Shown here piece after piece: positions 18,271-27,851 of a stretch of 64,000 nucleotides of DNA (within the stretch, counting starts at the first letter, position 1; every line of letters starts with the position of its first letter). The notes below the pieces were generated by a model. It had not been told where the DNA came from and did not search any database. It worked only from the letters and a program-made list of their open reading frames with translations. The DNA is from Paeniglutamicibacter sulfureus. GTDB lineage: Bacteria > Actinomycetota > Actinomycetes > Actinomycetales > Micrococcaceae. Location: assembly GCF_039535115.1 (NCBI RefSeq), contig NZ_BAAAWO010000001.1, positions 124,001 to 188,000 on the forward strand, given 5' to 3'. The position numbers and the translations under genes were made by a program.

Positions 18271-19796
18271 CACACGCCAACCTGGACCACCTCACCCGCT
18301 GGGAATCGGACTGGGCCGACCTGCGCGTCGTGGTGGCGGGCCTGGGCCTGTCCGGCTTCTCCGCAGCCGACACCCTGATCGAACTCGGTGCCAAGGTCGT
18401 CGTCATCGACGGCGCCGACACCGAGGTCAACCGTTCGCGGGCCGACACCCTGAAGATCGTCGGCGCCGCCGACGTGTTCCTGGGCGCCGGGCACACCGAC
18501 GAGCTGCCGATGATCGACGGCCAGGCCCCGCAATTGCTCATAGCCTCCCCGGGCTGGAACCCGCGCCAACCCATGCTTGCCGCAGCAGCCGAGGCCGGCA
18601 TCGAGATCTGGGGCGACGTGGAGCTTGCCTGGCGGGTGCGCGAGAAGGAAGGGCGCAAGCTCGCCGAGTGGGTCGTCATCACCGGCACCAACGGCAAGAC
18701 CACCACGGTGGGAATGACCGAGTCGATCCTCAAGGCCGCGGGCCTGCGCGCCATCGCCGCCGGCAACGTCGGCACCCCCATCCTGGACGCGATCCGCGAC
18801 CCGGAGGGTTTCGACGTGATCGCCGTGGAGCTCTCCTCCTTCCAGCTGCACTTCACCCACAGCATCTCCCCACTGGCCTCGGTGGTGCTGAACATCGCCG
18901 AGGACCACGTGGACTGGCACGGCGGCTTCGGGAACTACAAGGCCGACAAGGCCAAGATCTACGAACGCACCAGGATCGCCGCGATCTACAACGCCGACGA
19001 GCCGGTCGTGGAGGCCATGGTCGAAAACGCGGACGTCATCGAGGGCTGCCGCGCCATCGGCTTCACCACCGGTGTCCCGTCGCTGAGCATGGTCGGGGTC
19101 GTCGAGGACCTGCTGGTGGACCGCGCCTTCATCGAGGACCGCAGGAACTCCGCCGCCGAACTGATCGCCCTGGACCAGATCGGCGAGGTGGTGCCCCGGC
19201 ACACGGCCGCCAATGCCGCAGCGGCCGCCGCACTGGCACGGGCCTGCGGAGTCGAACCCGCCGCCGTGGCAGCGGGCCTGGCCGGGTTCGATCCCGGCGA
19301 CCACCGCATCCAGGCCGTGGCGCGCCGCGACGACGTACTGTGGATCAACGACTCAAAGGCCACCAACCCGCATGCTGCAGGTGCCTCGCTGGGCGCCTTC
19401 TCCTCGGTGGTGTGGATCGCCGGAGGGCTTTCCAAGGGCGTGGAGTACGACGAATTGGTATCGGCCCATGCCAAGCGGCTGAAAGCCGTCGTGGTGATCG
19501 GCACCGACACCGCCACGCTGCTTCAGGCCCTTGAACGACACGCACCACAGGTGCCGGTGATCATGGCGCAGGTGCGGGAAACTGGTGTGCAAGGCGGTGC
19601 CGGCTCGGCCGGATCCGCCGCCGGCTGGGCCGTGATGTCCCAGGCCGTCAAGGCGGCCGCCGGCATCGCCAAGGCCGGGGACACCGTGCTCATGGCCCCG
19701 GCGGCGGCATCAATGGACCAATTTTCCTCATACGCACAACGCGGCAATGCCTTCATCGACGCGGTCCGTGCGCTCATGGGGGACGACCCCAGGTAA
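18267..19796 (+). CDS. murD: UDP-MurNAc-L-alanine:D-glutamate ligase MurD
   Basis: Ligase of 509 aa that adds D-glutamate. It shows the N-terminal Rossmann segment VVVAGLGLSGFSAADTL, P-loop VVITGTNGKTTTVGMTES, ELSSFQLHF, NIAEDHVDWHG, and C-terminal WINDSKATNPHAAGASL and GGLSKGVEY. The same frame is open far upstream across mraY, but that stretch has no Mur similarity. GTG 18267, overlapping the mraY stop by 4 nt, fits the family. A Gly/Ala-rich insertion (QGGAGSAGSAAG) near the C-terminus makes it slightly longer than most MurD. Confidence 0.94.
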   Translation: MTHANLDHLTRWESDWADLRVVVAGLGLSGFSAADTLIELGAKVVVIDGADTEVNRSRADTLKIVGAADVFLGAGHTDELPMIDGQAPQLLIASPGWNPRQPMLAAAAEAGIEIWGDVELAWRVREKEGRKLAEWVVITGTNGKTTTVGMTESILKAAGLRAIAAGNVGTPILDAIRDPEGFDVIAVELSSFQLHFTHSISPLASVVLNIAEDHVDWHGGFGNYKADKAKIYERTRIAAIYNADEPVVEAMVENADVIEGCRAIGFTTGVPSLSMVGVVEDLLVDRAFIEDRRNSAAELIALDQIGEVVPRHTAANAAAAAALARACGVEPAAVAAGLAGFDPGDHRIQAVARRDDVLWINDSKATNPHAAGASLGAFSSVVWIAGGLSKGVEYDELVSAHAKRLKAVVVIGTDTATLLQALERHAPQVPVIMAQVRETGVQGGAGSAGSAAGWAVMSQAVKAAAGIAKAGDTVLMAPAAASMDQFSSYAQRGNAFIDAVRALMGDDPR

Positions 19797-19805
19797 GGAG
19801 CAGTC

Positions 19806-21098
19806 GTGAGCGGCACATCCCGCACGCCACGGGGCAATAGCGCCAAGGCCGGCACGCCGGGCCCGCAGCGCGGCCGAGGCCGGGAACCGCGTGGACTGGC
19901 AAAGTGGTTCACCCGCATCGAGGATCCCTCGTTGCGTGGTGCCCAGATCAACTACTACATCGTGCTGGGCACCACGCTGGCCCTGACCTTCATGGGCCTG
20001 ATCATGGTGCTTTCGTCCTCCTCGGTGGAAGCCATCGCCCGGAACCAGTCGGCCTTCGAGGCCTTCTTCAAGCAATCGCTGTGGGCGCTGGTCGGCGTCG
20101 TCGCCCTGGCGTGCATGCAGCTGATTTCCCTGCCGACGCTGAAGCGGCTGGCCTGGCCGGCCCTCGGGGCGGCCGGGCTGCTGCTGGTGCTGGTGCTGCT
20201 CATCGGCCAGGAAATCTATGGCAACAAGAACTGGATCCTCATCGGGCCGTTCTCGATCCAACCCTCCGAATTCGCCAAGGCCGCCCTCGCCCTGTGGGGC
20301 GCCTGGGTGGTGGAGCGCAAGGCCAAGCTCATGGACCAGTGGAAGCATGCTGTCGTCCCGCTGCTGATGCCCTTCGGGCTGCTCATCGTCGGCCTGGTCC
20401 TGCTGGGCAGGGACCTGGGCACCGCGCTGATCCTGCTGCTGGTACTGGCCGTGGTGATGTTTGTGGGAGGCGCCAAGGCCAAGCTCTTTGGCATCGCCGG
20501 CCTGATAGGACTTGTCGGAATCGCGGGAATGGTGATCCTGGCCCCCAACCGCATGGGCCGGATCCTGGCCTGGCTCCACATTGCCTGCGGCGACGGCCCC
20601 CAGGACTACTGTTACCAGGCCGAACAGGGGCTCTTCGCCCTGGCCTCCGGCGGCTGGTTCGGCGTCGGCCTGGGCCAGTCAAGGCAGAAGTGGTCGCACA
20701 TCCCGGAGGCGCAGAACGACTTCATCTTCGCCGTCCTCGGGGAGGAAATGGGCCTGTTGGGCACCATGTTCGTGATCGTGCTCTACGGGATGCTGGCCGT
20801 GGCCATGTACCGCATCGCGGTGCGCACCGGGACCATCTTCGGGCGCGTTGCCATCAGCGGCATCATGGCATGGCTCATCGGCCAGGCCTTCGTCAACATC
20901 GGCATGGTCACCGGCCTGCTGCCGGTCATCGGAGTCCCGCTGCCCTTCATCTCCTCCGGCGGCTCGGCCCTGCTTGCCGCGTTCCTGGGCATCGGGGTGG
21001 TACTGTCCTTTGCCCGGGAACAACGCGTTAGACTGCAACCGGCCGGAACCCCGCGCGGCCTGGCCGCCATGTTCGCGAAGGCCCGCTCGGCCAAGTAG
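19806..21098 (+). CDS. ftsW: Septal peptidoglycan polymerase FtsW (SEDS family)
   Basis: Polytopic glycosyltransferase of 430 aa that polymerises lipid II at the septum in partnership with FtsI. A basic cytosolic tail of about 50 residues precedes about ten membrane segments. SEDS signatures: [29 protein letters not shown] (with the catalytic Asp of the family), EEMGLLGT and [12 protein letters not shown]. It starts with GTG after AAGGAG, 9 nt behind murD. Position between murD and murG supports FtsW rather than RodA. Confidence 0.93.
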   Translation: MSGTSRTPRGNSAKAGTPGPQRGRGREPRGLAKWFTRIEDPSLRGAQINYYIVLGTTLALTFMGLIMVLSSSSVEAIARNQSAFEAFFKQSLWALVGVVALACMQLISLPTLKRLAWPALGAAGLLLVLVLLIGQEIYGNKNWILIGPFSIQPSEFAKAALALWGAWVVERKAKLMDQWKHAVVPLLMPFGLLIVGLVLLGRDLGTALILLLVLAVVMFVGGAKAKLFGIAGLIGLVGIAGMVILAPNRMGRILAWLHIACGDGPQDYCYQAEQGLFALASGGWFGVGLGQSRQKWSHIPEAQNDFIFAVLGEEMGLLGTMFVIVLYGMLAVAMYRIAVRTGTIFGRVAISGIMAWLIGQAFVNIGMVTGLLPVIGVPLPFISSGGSALLAAFLGIGVVLSFAREQRVRLQPAGTPRGLAAMFAKARSAK

Positions 21099-21142
21099 TC
21101 CGCCCGAAACACCGACCTGTGGAAAGTAGTACACCAAACCCC

Positions 21143-22273
21143 ATGACTGAGCCATTACGCGTGGTGATCGCCGGCGGCGGAACGGCCGGACACATCACCC
21201 CCATGATTGCCATTGCCGACGCCCTGCGCGCCGCGGACCCAAATACGCAGATCACCGCGGTGGGCACGGCCAGCGGCCTGGAGACCAGGCTGGTGCCCGA
21301 GGCCGGGTACGAGCTGCGCACCATCGCCAAGGTCCCGATGCCTCGCCGTCCGTCCCTTGACCTGCTCAAGCTGCCCTTGCGCTTCCGCGCCGCAATCAAG
21401 GCCGCCGGCGCGATCCTTGACGACACCGGCGCCCAGGCGGTGCTTGGGGTCGGCGGCTACGTCTGCACCCCGGTGTACCTGGCGGCGAGGAAGCGCAAGC
21501 TGCCGGTCTTCATCCACGAGGCCAACGCCCGCGCCGGGCTGGCCAACAAGGTCGGCGCCCGCTTCGCCGCCGGCGTCGGGACGGCCTTCAACGGCACCGG
21601 GCTTCCCGGTGCGAAGGTGGTCGGCATGCCGATGCGCGGATTCGTTGCCACCATGGACAGGGCGGCCCAGCGGGAACCTGCACGCCGCGCCCTGGGTCTT
21701 ACCGGGGACGCCCCGGCGCTGGTGGTCACCGGCGGTTCCTCCGGAGCCGCCTCGATCAATGCGACCATAGCCGCCGGCCTGCCCCAATTGGCCGATGCCG
21801 GAGTGCAGGTGCTGCACATCACCGGCCGCGGCAAGGTGGTGCTTGACGCCGCCGGCAACCCGTTGTCGGCACCGGGCTACCGGCAGGTCGAGTACGTGGA
21901 TTCCATGGACCAGGCGTACGCCGCCGCAGACCTCATGGTCGCCCGCTCGGGGGCCGGAACGGTGTGCGAGCTGGCGGTGGCCGGCACCCCCTCGGTGCTC
22001 GTCCCGCTGCCCATCGGCAACGGCGAGCAGCGCCTGAACGCCTCCGACCTCGTCGCCGCCGGCGGCGCGCTGGTCGTTGACAACGCCGACTTCACCACCG
22101 ACTACCTGGCCACGACGCTGCTGCCGCTGCTGCGGGACCCGCAGGCGCTTGCCGCCATGGGCGCAGCCGCCAAGGCACAGGGGCGCGCCGACGCGGCCCA
22201 GGTCATGGCATCGATGATCCGCGAATCGCTCGGCCACGCAGGGCCGCAACAGACCGCCAACACGGGAAGCTAA
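21143..22273 (+). CDS. murG: Lipid II synthase MurG
   Basis: Peripheral membrane GT-B glycosyltransferase of 376 aa that adds GlcNAc to lipid I. N-terminal [15 protein letters not shown] is the acceptor-side G-loop, with [14 protein letters not shown] and [12 protein letters not shown]. In the C-terminal half [12 protein letters not shown] and [26 protein letters not shown] form the UDP-GlcNAc site. The frame starts at GTG 21119; ATG 21143 gives the usual [14 protein letters not shown]-terminus but has no clear ribosome site, so the start is not certain. It ends 5 nt before murC. Confidence 0.93.
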   Translation: MTEPLRVVIAGGGTAGHITPMIAIADALRAADPNTQITAVGTASGLETRLVPEAGYELRTIAKVPMPRRPSLDLLKLPLRFRAAIKAAGAILDDTGAQAVLGVGGYVCTPVYLAARKRKLPVFIHEANARAGLANKVGARFAAGVGTAFNGTGLPGAKVVGMPMRGFVATMDRAAQREPARRALGLTGDAPALVVTGGSSGAASINATIAAGLPQLADAGVQVLHITGRGKVVLDAAGNPLSAPGYRQVEYVDSMDQAYAAADLMVARSGAGTVCELAVAGTPSVLVPLPIGNGEQRLNASDLVAAGGALVVDNADFTTDYLATTLLPLLRDPQALAAMGAAAKAQGRADAAQVMASMIRESLGHAGPQQTANTGS

Positions 22274-22278
22274 GGGAC

Positions 22279-23679
22279 ATGCAGGAACAAAACACACTTG
22301 CGACACTGGGCAACGTCCACCTGCTGGGCATCGGCGGGGTGGGGGTCTCGGCCGTTGCCAGGCTCATGCTGGCCCGCGGCCTGACGGTCTCGGGAACCGA
22401 TGCCAAGGACCTGCCGGTGCTCGATGACCTGCGGGAGGCAGGTGCCCGGATCAACGTGGGCTACGCCGCGTCCAATCTCGGGGATGCCGACACCGTGGTC
22501 GTTTCCTCAATCATCAAGGACGGCAACCCGGAGTACGACGAGGCCGTCGCCCGCGGACTGCGCATCCTGCACCGCTCCGAGGGCCTTGCCGCGACCATGG
22601 AGGGACACAAGGTCATCACCGTGGCAGGGACCCACGGCAAGACGACCACGACCTCGCTGGTCGCCTTCATGCTGCGAGAGGCCGGCATCTCCCCGACCTT
22701 CGCCATCGGCGCCAACATCGCCTCGCTGGGCGTGAACGCCGAATACGGGCAGGGCCGGGTATTCGTGGCCGAGGCCGACGAATCGGACGCTTCGTTCCTG
22801 AACTACGCCCCCGATGTCGCTGTGGTCACCAACATCGAGGCCGACCACCTTGACCACTACGGAAGCGTCGAAGCCGTGCACCGCGCCTTCTACGACTTCG
22901 CCTGCCTGCTTCCCGACTCGGGACTGCTGATCTGCTGTGCCGACGATCCCGGCTCCCTGGCCCTGGCCGTACGAATGCGCCGCGAGCGTCCGGAGCTGCG
23001 CGTGCAGACCTACGGCTTCGCCGAGGTCGCGGACCGCCGGTTGAGCGACGCGAAGCCCGTCGGATTGCGTTTTGCCTGCACCCTGGAGTGGGGCAGCGGG
23101 GAAACCGCCGCGCTGGAACTGGCAGTTCCCGGAAACCACAACCTGCTCAATGCCGCCGCAGCATTCGCCGTGGGCCTTGACTGCGGGCTGGAACCCGAAG
23201 CCGCCGTGGCCGGGCTTGGCGCCTTCACCGGTGCCGCTCGCCGCTTCGACTTCCGCGGCGAGGCCGGGGGAGTGCGGGTCTTTGACGATTACGCCCACCA
23301 CCCCACCGAGGTGACGGCGGCACTGCGCGCGGCGCGGGCGGTCGCCGGCGACGGAGCCGTGCACGTCTTGTTCCAGCCGCACCTCTTTTCCCGCACCAAG
23401 GAGTTCCACCGCGAGTTCGCCGAGGCGCTCTCCCTGGCCGATTCCGCGTACGTACTGGAGATCTACCCGGCACGGGAAACCCCGATTCCCGGGGTGACCA
23501 GCGAATTGCTGACGCGCGAGCTGAATACCGCCGGGCGACTGGTGTCCATGGCTGAGGCCGCCGAGGTGCTCGCCTCCGTCGCGGCCCCAGGGGACGTGGT
23601 CATGACCATCGGTGCCGGCGACGTCACCGAGCAGGCGGGTGCCATCGTGGCCGCGCTGGAAAAACGTCTGGGCAGCTGA
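22279..23679 (+). CDS. murC: UDP-MurNAc:L-alanine ligase MurC
   Basis: Ligase of 466 aa that adds L-alanine to UDP-MurNAc, the first peptide step. It shows VHLLGIGGVGVSAVARLM (UDP-binding Rossmann loop), P-loop TVAGTHGKTTTTSLVAFML, EADESDASFLNY, TNIEADHLDHYG and DDYAHHPTEVTAAL. The gene lies after murG, as is usual in actinobacteria, and its TGA overlaps the ftsQ ATG by 1 nt. Confidence 0.95.
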   Translation: MQEQNTLATLGNVHLLGIGGVGVSAVARLMLARGLTVSGTDAKDLPVLDDLREAGARINVGYAASNLGDADTVVVSSIIKDGNPEYDEAVARGLRILHRSEGLAATMEGHKVITVAGTHGKTTTTSLVAFMLREAGISPTFAIGANIASLGVNAEYGQGRVFVAEADESDASFLNYAPDVAVVTNIEADHLDHYGSVEAVHRAFYDFACLLPDSGLLICCADDPGSLALAVRMRRERPELRVQTYGFAEVADRRLSDAKPVGLRFACTLEWGSGETAALELAVPGNHNLLNAAAAFAVGLDCGLEPEAAVAGLGAFTGAARRFDFRGEAGGVRVFDDYAHHPTEVTAALRAARAVAGDGAVHVLFQPHLFSRTKEFHREFAEALSLADSAYVLEIYPARETPIPGVTSELLTRELNTAGRLVSMAEAAEVLASVAAPGDVVMTIGAGDVTEQAGAIVAALEKRLGS

Positions 23680-24434
23680 TGGCGGGCAAGGCCGGGTCCG
23701 GGCAGGGCCCGAACAACGTCCTGGACCTGCCGCAGGACCCGGGGGCTCGCGCCAAAAAGCGTTGGATCATCGGCGCCTCGGTGGTCGCGGGCATGGTGGT
23801 GCTTCTTGTTTTGGTGCTGACGTATTCGCCGATCCTGGCGATCAAGTCGATCACCGTCTCGGGCAATTCGCTGGTCAGCGACAAGACCGTGCAAAAGGCC
23901 CTCGAGCCGCTTCACGGTATCCCGCTTTCGCGGGTCGGTACCGGCCGCGTCATGGAACTGTTGGACGGGCAGCCAGCCGTGAAGGACGCGATCGTCCAGG
24001 CTGAGGCACCGAACACGTTGCAGGTCCAGGTCGTCGAATTCGTCCCGGTGGCGGTGTTGTTAGAGGGCAAGAAACGCTCGTTGGTGGGGCCCGAGGGGCA
24101 GCTGCTGGCATCCCTGAAGGCCAAGGACAAGCCCAAGCTCCCCACGATCAGGTCCTCGAAGGTGACCAAGGACCCCAAGGTGTTTTCGATGCTCACCAGG
24201 GTTCTCTCGGAACTACCGGATAAGCTGTTGGCAAACGTGGACCACGCGACGGCCACCAGCAAGGACTTTGTTGAGCTCAAGCTCAACGACGGACAACTGG
24301 TGATTTGGGGCAACGACCAGGATTCGGCCCTCAAGACCAAGGTCTTGGAAGCCCTTTTGGCGGCCCCGAAAGACAAGAAGGCACCCATCAAGGTGTACGA
24401 CATTTCCAGCCCGCAGCACCCGGTGGCCCGGTAA
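23679..24434 (+). CDS. ftsQ: Cell division protein FtsQ/DivIB
   Basis: Bitopic division protein of 251 aa. A cytosolic tail of about 27 residues is followed by one transmembrane helix (about 29-51, WIIGASVVAGMVVLLVLVLTY). The extracytoplasmic POTRA domain begins at AIKSITVSGNSLVSDKTVQKAL, then the FtsQ beta domain with VEFVPVAVLLEGKKRSLVGPEG. It links FtsL/FtsB to the divisome. The gene is translationally coupled to murC. No ftsA lies between ftsQ and ftsZ, the usual actinobacterial arrangement. Confidence 0.9.
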   Translation: MAGKAGSGQGPNNVLDLPQDPGARAKKRWIIGASVVAGMVVLLVLVLTYSPILAIKSITVSGNSLVSDKTVQKALEPLHGIPLSRVGTGRVMELLDGQPAVKDAIVQAEAPNTLQVQVVEFVPVAVLLEGKKRSLVGPEGQLLASLKAKDKPKLPTIRSSKVTKDPKVFSMLTRVLSELPDKLLANVDHATATSKDFVELKLNDGQLVIWGNDQDSALKTKVLEALLAAPKDKKAPIKVYDISSPQHPVAR

Positions 24435-24543
24435 CGGACCGCCAAGGGCCCGAATACAAGAAAAAACAACGACTTAGGGGCGACACGCGGCCTTGGTCGT
24501 TGCATGTACGAACTACGAAACATAGCGTTTTCATAGCGGTTGC

Positions 24544-24576
24544 TTGACATAACTATAACCTTCGAGTTGAGGGTTA
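24544..24576 (+). promoter_or_regulatory. Candidate control region upstream of ftsZ
   Basis: The 199-bp ftsQ-ftsZ gap holds a perfect TTGACA (24544-24549) followed by an imperfect inverted repeat TAACCTTC / GAGGGTTA (24556-24563 and 24569-24576). I could not place a TANNNT -10 at normal spacing from the TTGACA, so promoter and operator roles are tentative. Confidence 0.35.
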
Positions 24577-24633
24577 ACGTTGGTCCGGTTGAGCTTCCTC
24601 GGTCAGCAGCACATCGAACAAGGGAATCAGGAC

Positions 24634-25818
24634 GTGGCAGCTCCACAGAACTACCTCGCCGTCATCAAGGTCGTCGGCATCGGCGGTGGCGGCGTCAACG
24701 CCGTCAACCGCATGATCGAAGTTGGCCTGCGAGGCGTTGAATTTATTGCAATCAACACGGATGCGCAGGCATTGCTCATGAGCGATGCCGACGTCAAGCT
24801 CGATGTGGGCCGCGAACTCACCCGTGGCCTGGGCGCCGGCGCCAACCCCGACGTGGGCCGCCAAGCGGCGGAGGACCACGCGGAGGAAATCGAGGAAGTG
24901 CTGCGCGGGGCCGACATGGTCTTCGTGACCGCGGGCGAAGGCGGCGGCACCGGCACCGGTGGCGCTCCGGTCATCGCACGCATCGCACGCGGGCTCGGCG
25001 CGCTGACCATTGGCGTGGTCACCCGTCCGTTCACCTTCGAGGGACGCCGCCGTGCGACCAGTGCCGAAAACGGCATCGAGGCGCTGCGCGACGAGGTCGA
25101 CACCCTCATCGTCATCCCCAACGACCGACTGCTCTCGATCTCAGACCGCAACGTCTCGGTCCTGGACGCATTCCGCCAGGCCGACCAGGTGCTGCTCTCC
25201 GGTGTGCAGGGCATCACCGACCTGATCACCACCCCGGGCCTGATCAACCTCGACTTCGCGGACGTCAAGTCCGTGATGCAGGGTGCCGGTTCGGCGCTCA
25301 TGGGCATCGGCTCGGCACGAGGCGAGGACCGCGCGGTCAAGGCCGCGGAGCTCGCCATCGCCTCCCCGCTGCTCGAGGCCTCCATCGACGGCGCCCACGG
25401 CGTCCTGCTGTCCATCCAGGGCGGCTCGGACCTCGGGTTGTTCGAGATCAACGAGGCGGCACGGCTCGTGCAGGAAGTGGCCCACCCGGAAGCCAACATC
25501 ATCTTCGGCGCCGTCATTGACGACGCCCTGGGTGACGAGGCCCGCGTGACGGTCATCGCTGCTGGCTTCGACCAGGTCGATGCCACCAGTGCGCCGCAGA
25601 CCCTGCAGCCGGCCGTACGCAACGCCCCCGCAGCACCGGCAGCGGCACCCGCCGCTCCCGCCGCTGCACCGGCCTCGCCCCAGGCGGCACCCCGCCGGGA
25701 AGAGGTCCACGCTGCCGTGGCAACCGTTGAACCGGGCTTCGAGGAACTTCCCGCCATTGTCGAGCCGGACCTCTCGGCCGCCAACGACGACCTGGACGTC
25801 CCCGACTTCCTGAAGTAA
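24634..25818 (+). CDS. ftsZ: Cell division GTPase FtsZ
   Basis: Tubulin-like GTPase of 394 aa that forms the Z-ring. N-terminal [19 protein letters not shown], the tubulin signature [15 protein letters not shown], the synergy-loop [11 protein letters not shown], an Ala/Pro-rich linker (about 325-365), and a C-terminal acidic peptide ending [10 protein letters not shown] that normally binds SepF/FtsA-type partners. The frame opens at 24580, but GTG 24634 gives the conserved [11 protein letters not shown] start. It is separated from ftsQ by a 199-bp control region and probably has its own promoter. Confidence 0.96.
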   Translation: MAAPQNYLAVIKVVGIGGGGVNAVNRMIEVGLRGVEFIAINTDAQALLMSDADVKLDVGRELTRGLGAGANPDVGRQAAEDHAEEIEEVLRGADMVFVTAGEGGGTGTGGAPVIARIARGLGALTIGVVTRPFTFEGRRRATSAENGIEALRDEVDTLIVIPNDRLLSISDRNVSVLDAFRQADQVLLSGVQGITDLITTPGLINLDFADVKSVMQGAGSALMGIGSARGEDRAVKAAELAIASPLLEASIDGAHGVLLSIQGGSDLGLFEINEAARLVQEVAHPEANIIFGAVIDDALGDEARVTVIAAGFDQVDATSAPQTLQPAVRNAPAAPAAAPAAPAAAPASPQAAPRREEVHAAVATVEPGFEELPAIVEPDLSAANDDLDVPDFLK

Positions 25819-25855
25819 ATCGGGCCGACGGCAGAAGGGAACCTTTCAAGCCACC

Positions 25856-26587
25856 ATGTTGCGATACCAGTCACTGCTCGCCCCCGGCGTGCACATTGCA
25901 TTCACATCCACGGCCGAAGGGAACCTTGCCTTCCACGTTCCTGATGATCGCGACGCCGTGCTGCTGCGGCGTCGCGATCTGGAGCGGGACCTGGGACTGG
26001 GGGAGAACCGGTTCAGCTACATGGACCAGATCCATTCGGCCACGGTGCTTGAAGTCACCGGGCCGTCGGAGAAATCCGGCATTCCCACCTGTGACGGTCT
26101 GTTCTCGGCCGACGCAACGCAACCGCTGGCCGTCATGGTGGCCGATTGCGTCCCCGTGGTCCTCGTGGGCGTCTCCGAACAGGGGCCGGTCACAGCTGTC
26201 GCGCACGCCGGACGACGCGGATTGCTCGACGGAATCCTGACCGAAACGGTGAAGCGCATGCGCTCGACCGGGGCGGAAGCCTTTGAGGCCTGGATCGGGC
26301 CGTCGATATGTGGCAGCTGCTATGAAGTCCCCGCCGACATGGCCGCCGATTCCGTGGCCCTGCGCCCCGGGATCGGTTCCACCACCAGCCGTGGCACCAC
26401 CGGCCTGGATCTCCCGCGTGCAGCGGCTTCCGAACTGCGCGATCTGGGCGTAGCAGTCACCGAATCCGGGGCATGCACCCTGGAAGACGAGACCTACTTT
26501 TCCTACCGCCGCGACTCCCGCACCGGACGACTGGCGGGATTGGTGTGGCAGGCAGAGGACCAGATGGTGTCCGGCTCACCTTCCTGA
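25856..26587 (+). CDS. pgeF: Peptidoglycan editing factor PgeF (YfiH/DUF152 family)
   Basis: Protein of 243 aa of the multicopper-oxidoreductase-like YfiH family. In E. coli the family member removes wrongly incorporated L-Ser from muropeptides; purine nucleosidase/deaminase activities have also been assigned to relatives. Metal-site motifs are present: QIHSATV, VMVADCVPVVLV, AVAHAGRRGLLDGI and the C-terminal TYFSYRRD. It follows ftsZ by 37 nt. In many actinobacteria a YggS-type PLP protein comes next; here it is absent and sepF follows after 189 nt. Confidence 0.87.
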   Translation: MLRYQSLLAPGVHIAFTSTAEGNLAFHVPDDRDAVLLRRRDLERDLGLGENRFSYMDQIHSATVLEVTGPSEKSGIPTCDGLFSADATQPLAVMVADCVPVVLVGVSEQGPVTAVAHAGRRGLLDGILTETVKRMRSTGAEAFEAWIGPSICGSCYEVPADMAADSVALRPGIGSTTSRGTTGLDLPRAAASELRDLGVAVTESGACTLEDETYFSYRRDSRTGRLAGLVWQAEDQMVSGSPS

Positions 26588-26776
26588 GTCTTCAACCCGC
26601 CGTCCAGTGGTCCGGAAACGGGTCCGCGGCCCGCGCGCTGAACGCCACATGGCGACACACCGCCCAAATCACGCCGATGTCCTCCGACACCGCCAAATGG
26701 TGCTGTAGCGTCGAGTTAGCGGAGAGATTTGCGGTTCGGTAGACCGCCGACCGCGCACGATCAAAAGGAGAAGACC

Positions 26777-27310
26777 ATGGCTGGCGCATTGCGCAAGACA
26801 ATGATCTACCTGGGACTCGCCGAAGGTGACGAGAACTTCGAGGCCGACAAGCACGACATTGAAGCGCGTGAAGAAGTGCGCGTTGTCGAGCCGGTCCGCG
26901 AAGAGCCGGTTGCCGCACAGCCAGCTCCGGTAGCACAAGTGGCACCCCGCCCTGTCACCGAAAACGAATACCGGGCTCCGGTAACACCCATCAAGCGCGC
27001 GCCTTCAGCACGGGACGAGGACTCTTCATTGCGTCAAATCACCACCGTTCATCCACGTTCTTACAATGACGCGAAAATCATTGGCGAGAACTTCCGTGAT
27101 GGCATCCCAGTCATCATGAACGTCACGGACATGGGCGAAGCTGACGCCAAGCGCCTGGTCGATTTCTCGGCGGGGCTGGTTTTTGCCCTCCACGGCAGCA
27201 TCGAGCGGGTCACCAACAAGGTGTTCCTGCTCTCGCCGTCGACGGTAGAGGTCCTGGGTGAGGACAAGAAACAGTCCGAAGACCAGGCAACCTTTTTCAA
27301 CCAGAGCTAA
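26777..27310 (+). CDS. sepF: Cell division protein SepF
   Basis: Cytosolic Z-ring anchor of 177 aa. The N-terminal amphipathic helix [14 protein letters not shown] would bind membrane. A variable acidic/Pro-rich linker (about 20-85) leads to the C-terminal SepF domain with [29 protein letters not shown] and [16 protein letters not shown], which binds the FtsZ tail and dimerises. The frame opens at 26729, but ATG 26777 follows AAAGGAG (26764-26770). In actinobacteria, which lack ftsA, SepF is the main membrane tether for FtsZ. Confidence 0.94.
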   Translation: MAGALRKTMIYLGLAEGDENFEADKHDIEAREEVRVVEPVREEPVAAQPAPVAQVAPRPVTENEYRAPVTPIKRAPSARDEDSSLRQITTVHPRSYNDAKIIGENFRDGIPVIMNVTDMGEADAKRLVDFSAGLVFALHGSIERVTNKVFLLSPSTVEVLGEDKKQSEDQATFFNQS

Positions 27311-27331
27311 GTTCAAGGGTTCGAAGGCATA

Positions 27332-27634
27332 GTGGAGCTTATTTTCGCGCTACTTTACGTAGTGCTGACGGTGCTGCAGGTCATGTTGCTGTTGCGCATA
27401 GTGCTTGACGTCACGGAGTCGTTTGCGCGCTCCTGGCGTCCGCGTGGACTGGCCCTGGTTGCGGTCTCGGTGATTGCCAAGACCACGGACCCTCCGATGC
27501 GCTGGTTGCGATCGCGCATAAAACCGCTGGATCTCGGCGGAATTCGCCTTGATTTGGCGTTCATTATTTTGTTCTTTGCGGTAATAGTGCTCAAGATTGT
27601 TGTCAACAATTTGGGCGTTGCCGCGGCTCAGTGA
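27332..27634 (+). CDS. YggT family membrane protein
   Basis: Integral membrane protein of 100 aa. Two hydrophobic segments (about 2-26 and 72-96) flank a basic central loop with the YggT signature TDPPMRWLRSRIKPLDLGGIRLD. The family is consistently encoded between sepF and divIVA in Gram-positives (YlmG in Bacillus); its function is not settled, with links to membrane organisation. It starts at GTG 27332, 21 nt after sepF, so it is in the same operon. Confidence 0.88.
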   Translation: MELIFALLYVVLTVLQVMLLLRIVLDVTESFARSWRPRGLALVAVSVIAKTTDPPMRWLRSRIKPLDLGGIRLDLAFIILFFAVIVLKIVVNNLGVAAAQ

Positions 27635-27734
27635 TAGGCCTCCGCGGAGGTAAGAATTACGGTGCGACAAGGGTCAAGGCGAAGAATTTTCGGAACGAAA
27701 ACTCGTTTCCTTTAGCCTTTACCGGTCCAGTCGT

Positions 27735-27778
27735 TATAGTGTTGTCACATTAGGCGCAACGACTGCACCGGGTTGCGC
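27735..27778 (+). promoter_or_regulatory. Candidate divIVA promoter and inverted repeat
   Basis: In the 217-bp yggT-divIVA gap, TATAGT (27735-27740) resembles a -10 box with only a weak -35. It is followed by a perfect inverted repeat GCGCAAC (27754-27760) / GTTGCGC (27772-27778), which would lie in the transcribed leader. Confidence 0.4.
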
Positions 27779-27851
27779 ACCAATAAACGGTAAGTGTACT
27801 CGTGCCGCACTTCAGCGGTTCGAGGAGAGAACCAAGTATCGAGGTGACCAG

